Positions 1-4,674 of a DNA stretch of 8,145 bases are shown here, in pieces. Origin of the DNA: an uncultured Bacteroidales bacterium. GTDB taxonomy: Bacteria; Bacteroidota; Bacteroidia; Bacteroidales; UBA932. The position numbers and the translations under genes were made by a program. The stretch lies in contig CAJOMY010000074.1 in the NCBI GenBank assembly GCA_905235775.1, forward strand, positions 1 to 8,145, in the 5' to 3' direction. The first letter of the stretch is position 1. Each line of letters opens with the position of its first letter. The notes under the pieces are model-generated. The model was not told where the DNA came from. It saw only the letters and a list, made by a program, of their open reading frames with translations, and ran no database searches.

Positions 1-145
1 TTTGTATATTCTTATACTTCTTGTCTGCTCCTGACACTCCTTAATCTCCAAAGAAATTAACGCTCTCGATTCTTAGTTTCTCGGTACTTGCTTGTACTTA
101 TCTTCCAGTATTTTCAATGATCTGAACCATTCCTCTCAGAAATGG
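1..145 (-). other. Untranslated leader of a minus-strand transcript, probably an rRNA-operon leader
   Basis: Read on the minus strand, this stretch begins just downstream of a full-consensus promoter and has no credible coding frame. Its longest early frame from an ATG (130 down to 98) is only 10 codons. The RNA would be purine-rich, with the phrase ATCATTGAAAATACTGGAAG followed by repeated AAGTA and AAGTACC motifs. From memory, this resembles the boxA-like, AAG-rich leaders that precede 16S or 23S rRNA in Bacteroidetes. The rRNA itself would lie beyond the left edge, so this is inference. A tRNA operon or a protein gene with a long 5' UTR remains possible. Confidence 0.45.
41..60 (-). other. 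Small hairpin in the minus-strand leader
   Basis: On the minus strand the sequence can fold into an 8-bp stem (41-48 with 53-60) closed by a UUUG tetraloop (49-52). One of the pairs is a G-U wobble. On the plus strand the same position would be an A-C mismatch, so the fold is better as minus-strand RNA. This agrees with the direction of the promoter at 151-182. It could be a leader or processing element, but one short AT-rich stem can arise by chance. Confidence 0.3.
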
Positions 146-150
146 GACTG

Positions 151-182
151 CAAAGGTAAACCAGTTTTTTGAAAATGCCAAA
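151..182 (-). promoter_or_regulatory. Minus-strand promoter, Bacteroidetes sigma-70 type
   Basis: The -7 element TACCTTTG lies at 158-151 (plus strand CAAAGGTA). The -33 element TTTG lies at 182-179. They are separated by exactly 20 bases, a full match to the Bacteroidetes consensus TTTG-N19-21-TAnnTTTG. The spacer and upstream flank are A/T-rich. Transcription should start near 144-146 and run out of the left edge of the window. Such a perfect match suggests a strong, housekeeping-type transcript. Confidence 0.75.
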
Positions 183-187
183 TTTAT

Positions 188-220
188 TTTGAGATTTTTT
201 GCCGAAATAGATTATCTTTG
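188..220 (+). promoter_or_regulatory. Plus-strand promoter for the aldo/keto reductase
   Basis: TTTG at 188-191 and TATCTTTG at 213-220 are separated by 21 bases and match the Bacteroidetes promoter consensus at every specified base. The start codon at 229 lies 8 bases after the -7 element. Transcription would therefore begin within a few bases of the ATG, giving a leaderless or almost leaderless mRNA. The -33 element stands only 5 bases from the -33 element of the opposite promoter. Confidence 0.75.
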
Positions 221-228
221 TTTTTGCT

Positions 229-1170
229 ATGGAACGTTACGAATTGACCGCCCCGCGCTACGAGGCGATGAAGTACCGCCGCTGCGGCCGCAGCGGCATC
301 CTGATGTCCGAAATCTCCCTGGGATTCTGGCACAATTTCGGCGACGCCGCCGACCCGGAGCGCTGCCGTGCAATCGTCGAGACCGCCTTCGACGGCGGCG
401 TGACCTGCTTCGACCTGGCCAACAATTACGGCCCGCCCTACGGCAGTGCCGAGACGATGTTCGGCCGCATCTTCAAGCGTTCGCTCGCCGCGCACCGGGA
501 CGAGATCCTGGTGACCACGAAAGCCGGGCACGACATGTGGCCCGGTCCCTACGGCGAGTGGGGCTCCCGCAAGAGCCTGATGGCCTCGCTGGACCAGAGC
601 CTGAAGCGCCTGCAGCTGGACTACGTGGACATTTTCTACTCGCACCGTCCGGACCCGCTGACCCCGCTGGAAGAGACGATGCAGGCCCTCGTGGATATCG
701 TCCGCAGCGGCAAGGCCCTCTATGTCGGCATTTCCAAATATCCGCCCGAGATGGCGGCGCGTGCCTATGCGTATCTGCGGGAAGCGCACGTCCCCTGCCT
801 GGTCTATCAGGGCAAATACAACCTGCTGGACCGTGAGCCCGAGGCGGAAATTCTCCCGCAGGCTGCAGCGGAAGGGGCCGGTTTCGTGGCTTTCTCGCCG
901 CTGGCGCAGGGGCTGCTGACCGACCGGTACCTGAACGGTATCCCGGAGGATTCCCGCATGCGCCACAGCAAGTTCCTGACGGAGAGCGCCCTCACGCCGG
1001 ACCTGCTGTCACAGCTGCGCGCATGGGACGGGGAAGCGCGCGCCGAGGGGCTCTCCCTCGCGCAATACGCCCTGCGCTGGATCCTGCGCCGGCCGGAGGT
1101 GACGTCCGTCATCGTGGGCGCGAGCTCCGTGGAGCAATTGAAAGACAGCCTGCACGCCGTCCGGCGCTGA
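229..1170 (+). CDS. yghZ: YghZ-type aldo/keto reductase (L-glyceraldehyde 3-phosphate reductase family), short C-terminus
   Basis: This is a 313-residue cytoplasmic NADPH-dependent aldo/keto reductase closest to the AKR14/YghZ group, whose E. coli member reduces L-glyceraldehyde 3-phosphate and detoxifies methylglyoxal. Family hallmarks are RRCGRSG (17-23), LGFWHNFGD (31-39), FDLANNYGPPYGSAE (61-75), TTKAGHDMWPGPYG (96-109), DYVDIFYSHR (131-140), FSPLAQGLLTDRYL (222-235) and SVIVGAS (293-299). The expected catalytic tetrad is D62, Y67, K98 and H139. The start at 229 is supported because RYEAMKYRRCG matches the N-terminal extension of homologues. A later ATG at 268 would remove it. No Shine-Dalgarno is visible, in keeping with near-leaderless expression. 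The protein stops about 14 residues after SVIVGAS, where homologues run about 30 residues further, so the last helix is missing. The exact substrate is not determined by the sequence. Confidence 0.93.
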   Translation: MERYELTAPRYEAMKYRRCGRSGILMSEISLGFWHNFGDAADPERCRAIVETAFDGGVTCFDLANNYGPPYGSAETMFGRIFKRSLAAHRDEILVTTKAGHDMWPGPYGEWGSRKSLMASLDQSLKRLQLDYVDIFYSHRPDPLTPLEETMQALVDIVRSGKALYVGISKYPPEMAARAYAYLREAHVPCLVYQGKYNLLDREPEAEILPQAAAEGAGFVAFSPLAQGLLTDRYLNGIPEDSRMRHSKFLTESALTPDLLSQLRAWDGEARAEGLSLAQYALRWILRRPEVTSVIVGASSVEQLKDSLHAVRR

Positions 1171-1176
1171 GGCGGA

Positions 1177-1208
1177 TTTGCCATTTTCAATTATAATTCC
1201 GATATTTG
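1177..1208 (+). promoter_or_regulatory. Probable promoter for the membrane protein/chrA operon
   Basis: TTTG at 1177-1180 is followed after 20 bases by GATATTTG at 1201-1208, which matches TAnnTTTG except for the first base. It lies in an AT-rich 61-base gap after the aldo/keto reductase stop. It predicts a transcript starting near 1214 with a leader of about 15-20 bases before the ATG at 1232. No terminator is visible in the gap, so read-through from the reductase gene could also contribute. Confidence 0.55.
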
Positions 1209-1231
1209 AAGTAGACTAAAACCCTGATCCT

Positions 1232-1849
1232 ATGGATTATTCTAAAATCAATGTCCTGGACACCATCAAGGATGCGTTCCAGCTTGCACTCAAGAATGTG
1301 CTGTCCCTGATCCTCCTCGTCATCCTGTATGGCCTGACGGTGTGGATTCCGTATCTGAATGTCGGTACGACCATCGGCCTGTACAAAGCCGTGATCGCCA
1401 TGAGCCGCGGCGAAGTGGTGGATCCCGTATCCATCTTTGACAGGGACAACTTCAAATTCTTCGGCAACTTCTTCCTCCTGCTGGGCTTCCTGAGCATAGG
1501 AATCAGCGCCGCGGCGCTCTTCATGCTCGTTCCGGGCATCATCCTCTCGATTGCATGGAGCTTTGCCATCTATCTGCTGATCGACAAGGGCATCTCCCCG
1601 CTCAAATGCCTCACCCTGAGCTATGATGTCACGCTCGGTGAGAAATGGCGCATCTTCGCCATCGAGCTGCTCACCGGTCTGCTGATCGGCCTCGTCGCCG
1701 GTCTCCTCGCCCTGATTCCGAAGGTCGGCATCATGTTTACCATCCTGGCCGTCATTGTCGGCTGCGCCTATGCCGTAGCTGTCAAAGCCTTGATGGTCAA
1801 GCACTTCTCCGCCAAGGCCGACACATTGACGGCCGAAAAGGAGGCATAG
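1232..1849 (+). CDS. Multi-pass inner-membrane protein of unknown function (YciC/DUF975-like character)
   Basis: This is a 205-residue hydrophobic protein with about five to six predicted membrane segments, roughly at 21-41, 44-57, 76-97, 98-117, 141-162 and 165-187. The N-terminus is a short amphipathic stretch and the C-terminal tail (HFSAKADTLTAEKEA) is soluble. The block WSFAIYLLIDKGISPLKCLTLS (109-130) recalls the W-x-F-A...D-K-G-x-x-P-x-x-x-L-x-x-S motif of YciC, DUF975 and glycerophosphodiester-phosphodiesterase membrane-domain proteins. That assignment is from memory and tentative. No catalytic motif is seen. The gene starts an operon-like run: its TAG stop shares one base with the GTG start of the first ChrA half, suggesting translational coupling. 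Its base composition looks less GC-rich than its neighbours. The start is the first ATG after a plausible promoter. No Shine-Dalgarno is present. Confidence 0.8.
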   Translation: MDYSKINVLDTIKDAFQLALKNVLSLILLVILYGLTVWIPYLNVGTTIGLYKAVIAMSRGEVVDPVSIFDRDNFKFFGNFFLLLGFLSIGISAAALFMLVPGIILSIAWSFAIYLLIDKGISPLKCLTLSYDVTLGEKWRIFAIELLTGLLIGLVAGLLALIPKVGIMFTILAVIVGCAYAVAVKALMVKHFSAKADTLTAEKEA

Positions 1850-1851
1850 TG
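1836..1851 (+). promoter_or_regulatory. chrA: Shine-Dalgarno and overlapping stop/start fixing the GTG start of the first chrA half
   Basis: AAAAGGAGG at 1836-1844 contains a perfect AGGAGG 4 bases before the GTG at 1849-1851. The GTG overlaps the upstream TAG (1847-1849) by one base. This is the only gene in the window with a recognisable Shine-Dalgarno, which is unusual for Bacteroidetes. It may aid re-initiation on a GTG codon. The purines also encode the tail EKEA of the upstream protein, so chance cannot be excluded. Confidence 0.55.
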
Positions 1852-2400
1852 TCCGGCCAGGCGACTCTGTGGAAATTGTTCGGCGTATTCGCCAAGGTGG
1901 GGACGTTCACCATCGGAGGCGGATACGCCATGTTGCCTTTGGTCGAGGAGGAGCTCGTCAAGCGCGGCTGGATCTCCGAAGCGGATTTTGAGGACTTGAT
2001 CGTGCTGGCCCAGAGCGCCCCCGGGCTGCTGGCCGTCAACATGGCCATCTTCACCGGCCATAAGATCAAAGGCTTGCGGGGCAGCATCGTGTCGGCACTC
2101 GGCGCCGTACTCCCCTCGCTCGTGATCATCCTGCTGATTGCGATGTTCTTCACCGAATTCCGGGAGAACGGGATCGTGCAACGGATCTTCCAGGGCATCC
2201 GGCCCGCCGCCGTCGCACTGATCCTCGTGCCGGCCATCCGCCTCGCGAAGTCGGGCTGCAAGTCCTGGTGGACCGCCCTGATCGCCCTGGCGTCCCTGCT
2301 GGGGGTGGCGTTCTTGAGAGTATCCCCGGTGTGGATCATCCTCGTGACCCTTTGTGTGGCCGTCTCCGTGTCCCTGATCCTGCAAAAGAAACAGCGATGA
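1849..2400 (+). CDS. chrA: Chromate transporter family (CHR) protein, half-size subunit 1
   Basis: This is a 183-residue single CHR-domain membrane protein, half the length of full-size bidomain ChrA pumps. Family motifs are FTIGGGYAMLP (20-30), the acidic segment VEEELVKRGWIS (32-43), and LAQSAPGLLAVNMAIFTGHKIKG (53-75), followed by a hydrophobic block around LGAVLPSLVIILLIAMFF (84-101). Later membrane segments lie near 118-133 and 142-178. In other bacteria, paired short CHR proteins together export chromate, and neither half suffices alone. The true substrate here may be another oxyanion. The GTG start is chosen because it follows a strong Shine-Dalgarno and gives the N-terminus normal for the family. 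The only upstream ATG in frame (1645) would overlap the previous gene by about 200 bases and add non-family sequence. The 3' end overlaps the next half by 4 bases (ATGA). Confidence 0.9.
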   Translation: MSGQATLWKLFGVFAKVGTFTIGGGYAMLPLVEEELVKRGWISEADFEDLIVLAQSAPGLLAVNMAIFTGHKIKGLRGSIVSALGAVLPSLVIILLIAMFFTEFRENGIVQRIFQGIRPAAVALILVPAIRLAKSGCKSWWTALIALASLLGVAFLRVSPVWIILVTLCVAVSVSLILQKKQR

Positions 2401-2993
2401 CCGGACTGCTGGCACAACTCTTCTTCACCTTCTTTTTCATCGGCCTGTTCAACTTCGGCGGCGGCGTGGCGATGCTGTCCCTGATCCAGGGCCAGGTCGT
2501 AACGGTGCACGGGTGGATCACCCAGGAGATGTTTACGGACATCGTGGCCATCTCCCAGACCACGCCGGGACCGATCGCCATCAACTGCGCGACCTATGTG
2601 GGGTATGAAGTCATGTCCGGCGCCGGCTACGGCCAGCTGGCCGGGGTGGCCGGTTCGGTGCTTGCCACCTTCGCGTTGGTGCTTCCCTCCTTTCTGGTCT
2701 TCTATCTGGTCATCCGGGTGTTCTACAAGTTCCATGAGAGCCGGACCTTCACGGACACGATGCGTGCCCTGCGCCCGGCCGTGGCCGGCCTGATCGGCGC
2801 CGCGGCCCTGCTGCTCATGTTCCGTTCCGAGTGGCACGGGCTGCTGCCGCAGCTGCACCTGATCCGCGCCAATTTCCCGGACTGGACTTCCTGGTTGATT
2901 TTCGGCGCCGCCCTGGCGCTTGGTCTCAGCCGCAAAGCGGGTCCGATCGCCATCATTTTGGGCGCCGGCGTGGTCGGATTGTTGATTTATTGA
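2397..2993 (+). CDS. chrA: Chromate transporter family (CHR) protein, half-size subunit 2
   Basis: This is a 198-residue partner to the preceding half. It shows the CHR motifs FNFGGGVAMLSLIQ (18-31), HGWITQEMF (38-46), and ISQTTPGPIAINCATYVGYEV (52-72), with the PGP triplet typical of the family. The membrane block TFALVLPSFLVFYLVI (91-106) follows, then MRALRPAVAGLIGAAALLL (122-140) and two C-terminal segments (about 164-177 and 182-197). The central motifs parallel those of subunit 1 (GGGYAM versus GGGVAM, SAPGLLAVN versus TTPGPIAIN), as expected for ancient duplicates that may form an antiparallel heterodimer. The start ATG at 2397 overlaps the upstream TGA, implying coupled translation and equal output of the two halves. 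A longer frame from 2268 was not used because it adds non-family residues inside the first half. Confidence 0.92.
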   Translation: MTGLLAQLFFTFFFIGLFNFGGGVAMLSLIQGQVVTVHGWITQEMFTDIVAISQTTPGPIAINCATYVGYEVMSGAGYGQLAGVAGSVLATFALVLPSFLVFYLVIRVFYKFHESRTFTDTMRALRPAVAGLIGAAALLLMFRSEWHGLLPQLHLIRANFPDWTSWLIFGAALALGLSRKAGPIAIILGAGVVGLLIY

Positions 2994-2994
2994 C

Positions 2995-3002
2995 TATCTT
3001 TA
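2995..3002 (+). promoter_or_regulatory. Partial promoter-like -7 element before the hexosaminidase gene
   Basis: TATCTTTA at 2995-3002 matches TAnnTTTG at all but the last base and sits 5 bases before the ATG at 3008. This is the same arrangement as the TATCTTTG before the aldo/keto reductase gene. No TTTG is found 19-21 bases upstream, where the sequence is the GC-rich 3' end of chrA. It is at best a weak internal start, and read-through from the transporter genes is the simpler source of transcript. Confidence 0.3.
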
Positions 3003-3007
3003 TCCCG

Positions 3008-4660
3008 ATGAAACGTTTACTGATTCTGGGCATATTGTGCCTGTCGATGCCATTTGCGCGCGCAGGCGTACTGGAGGACATCGTCCCCCGCCCGGCCGAG
3101 GCGGTGCTGCTGAGGGGGAGCGCCCACGTGTCCGGGCTCCCGTTCAAATGCGATCCCGCTTTCAGCCCCGATGTCCAGGCTGCCGTCGGCAGTTTCGCAG
3201 CCCGGCTGGGTTACATCAGCGGCCGGACCTGCCCCTTCTCCGCGCCACCGGGCCTCTCCGAGGCGTTCGCCGCCGGCAAGGTAAAGGGCGCCCTGTTCCT
3301 GCGGGACAGTTCGCTGGGTCCCGAGGCCTACTCCATCGAAGTCGGCTCGGGCTCCGTGATCGTCCGCGCGAGCGGGTCGTCCGGCATCCTCTACTCCCTG
3401 GAGACGCTCCGGCAGATGCTCCCTGCAGCCATCTACGGAGACAAAGTCGCCGAGAAGGAGCGCTGGACGCTGCCCTGTTGCATCATCCGCGACGAGCCCC
3501 GCTTCGCCTGGCGCGGCATGCACCTGGACTCCTCGCGCCACTTCTGGCCGGTCGAGGAGGTCAAGCGCTACCTGGACGCGATGGCGATGTACAAGCTCAA
3601 TCGCTTCCACTGGCACCTCACGGACGACCAGGGCTGGCGCATCGAGATCAAGGCCTACCCGCTCCTGAGCCAGATCGCCTGCTGGCGCGAAGGCACGATG
3701 GTGGGACGGGATTTCTCCTCGAACGACGGCATCCGCTACGGCGGCTTCTACACGCAGGATGAAATCCGCGAAGTGGTCGCCTACGCCGCCAGACGCGGCA
3801 TCACGGTGGTGCCGGAGGTGGACCTGCCGGGGCACATGCTGGCAGCGCTGTCCGCCTATCCACATTTGGGCTGCACCGGCGGCCCCTACGCCGCCTGGAC
3901 GCGCTGGGGTGTGTCCGACCAGGTCCTGTGCGCGGGCAAGGAGAGCACCTTTGAGTTTCTCGAAGCGGTCTTGTCCGAGGTGGCGGAGCTCTTCCCGGGC
4001 GAATACATCCACATCGGCGGGGACGAGTGTCCCAAGGACGAATGGCGGAAGTGCCCGGACTGTCAGGCGAAGATCCGCGAGCTCGGCCTGCACGACGACG
4101 GCCGATTCACGGCTGAACAGTATCTGCAGAACTATGTGACGCGTCGCATCCAGGATTTCCTGGCCACGAAGGGCAAGAAAATCATCGGCTGGGACGAGAT
4201 CCTCGAAGGGGAGCCCGCACCCGGGGCGACCGTGATGTCCTGGCAGGGCACGGCGGGCGCGGTCGAAGCTTCCGCCAGGGGGTTCGACGCCATCCTCGCC
4301 CCCGTGTCGCACTGCTACTTCGACTACCGTCAGACGGACGACCCGGACGCCGACGAACCGCTGAGCTTCAACGGTGTGGTCACGCTCGAAAGGATCTACT
4401 CGCTGGACCCGCTCGCCGGAGTCGATCCGGCGCAGGCGCACCACATCCTGGGCGTGCAGGCGAACCTCTGGACGGAATACATTTCCACCCCGGAGCATCT
4501 GGAGTACATGCTGCTGCCACGCCTGCTGGCGCTCTCGGAGGTGCAGTGGTGCCCGGCCGGGCAGCGCGACCCGGAGCGCTTCCTGCGCGTGCTGCGCGAA
4601 CACGAGTTTCCGGTCCTTGAGCAGGCCGGGTTCAACTACCGAAAGACCATAAACCAATAA
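3008..4660 (+). CDS. Secreted beta-N-acetylhexosaminidase, glycoside hydrolase family 20
   Basis: This is a 550-residue exported enzyme that should release terminal beta-linked GlcNAc or GalNAc from glycans. Residues 1-19 form a signal peptide (basic MKR, hydrophobic core, ARA before G20). The early cysteine is not in a good lipobox, so a periplasmic rather than lipoprotein form is likely. A GH20b-type N-terminal domain (about 22-158) precedes the barrel, which opens with WRGMHLDSSRHFW (168-180) and HWHLTDDQGWRIEIK (201-215). VVPEVDLPGHMLAAL (267-281) follows. HIGGDECPK (335-343) carries the catalytic pair D339-E340 of substrate-assisted hydrolysis. Substrate-pocket residues expected from the family include R169, W412 (MSWQG), Y437 and D439, W488 and E490 (QANLWTEY). 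There is no C-terminal binding module. The start at 3008 is chosen because it begins the signal peptide. An upstream start at 2831 would overlap chrA. The gene lies 14 bases from its neighbours on each side. Confidence 0.95.
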   Translation: MKRLLILGILCLSMPFARAGVLEDIVPRPAEAVLLRGSAHVSGLPFKCDPAFSPDVQAAVGSFAARLGYISGRTCPFSAPPGLSEAFAAGKVKGALFLRDSSLGPEAYSIEVGSGSVIVRASGSSGILYSLETLRQMLPAAIYGDKVAEKERWTLPCCIIRDEPRFAWRGMHLDSSRHFWPVEEVKRYLDAMAMYKLNRFHWHLTDDQGWRIEIKAYPLLSQIACWREGTMVGRDFSSNDGIRYGGFYTQDEIREVVAYAARRGITVVPEVDLPGHMLAALSAYPHLGCTGGPYAAWTRWGVSDQVLCAGKESTFEFLEAVLSEVAELFPGEYIHIGGDECPKDEWRKCPDCQAKIRELGLHDDGRFTAEQYLQNYVTRRIQDFLATKGKKIIGWDEILEGEPAPGATVMSWQGTAGAVEASARGFDAILAPVSHCYFDYRQTDDPDADEPLSFNGVVTLERIYSLDPLAGVDPAQAHHILGVQANLWTEYISTPEHLEYMLLPRLLALSEVQWCPAGQRDPERFLRVLREHEFPVLEQAGFNYRKTINQ

Positions 4661-4674
4661 ATAGTCGTTCAGAT

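Noticed and set aside
98..130. Ten-codon minus-strand mini-ORF (MVQIIENTGR) in the leader
   Set aside because: It is very short, has no ribosome binding site and no repeated regulatory codons such as those of a leader peptide. It is more likely chance within an rRNA-type leader.
189..836. Plus-strand frame starting with TTG at 189
   Set aside because: It overlaps the reductase in another frame, starts inside the promoter -33 element and has Arg/Pro-rich shadow composition.
1189..1198. Ten-base palindrome AATTATAATT between the -33 and -7 elements
   Set aside because: Low-complexity AT sequence in a promoter spacer. It is too short and common to call an operator.
1645..1848. Upstream extension of the first chrA half to an ATG at 1645
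   Set aside because: The added residues are an Arg/His-rich read-through of the membrane protein gene in the wrong frame. The GTG at 1849 has a good Shine-Dalgarno and gives a normal CHR N-terminus.
3008..3070. Possible lipoprotein signal at the hexosaminidase N-terminus (Cys11)
   Set aside because: The cysteine lies in the middle of the hydrophobic core and the preceding residues do not form a lipobox. A standard signal peptidase I site (ARA-G) follows.
3017..4657. Minus-strand open frame of 546 codons antisense to the hexosaminidase gene
   Set aside because: Same codon-bias artefact. The forward frame contains the complete GH20 signature and catalytic Asp-Glu pair.
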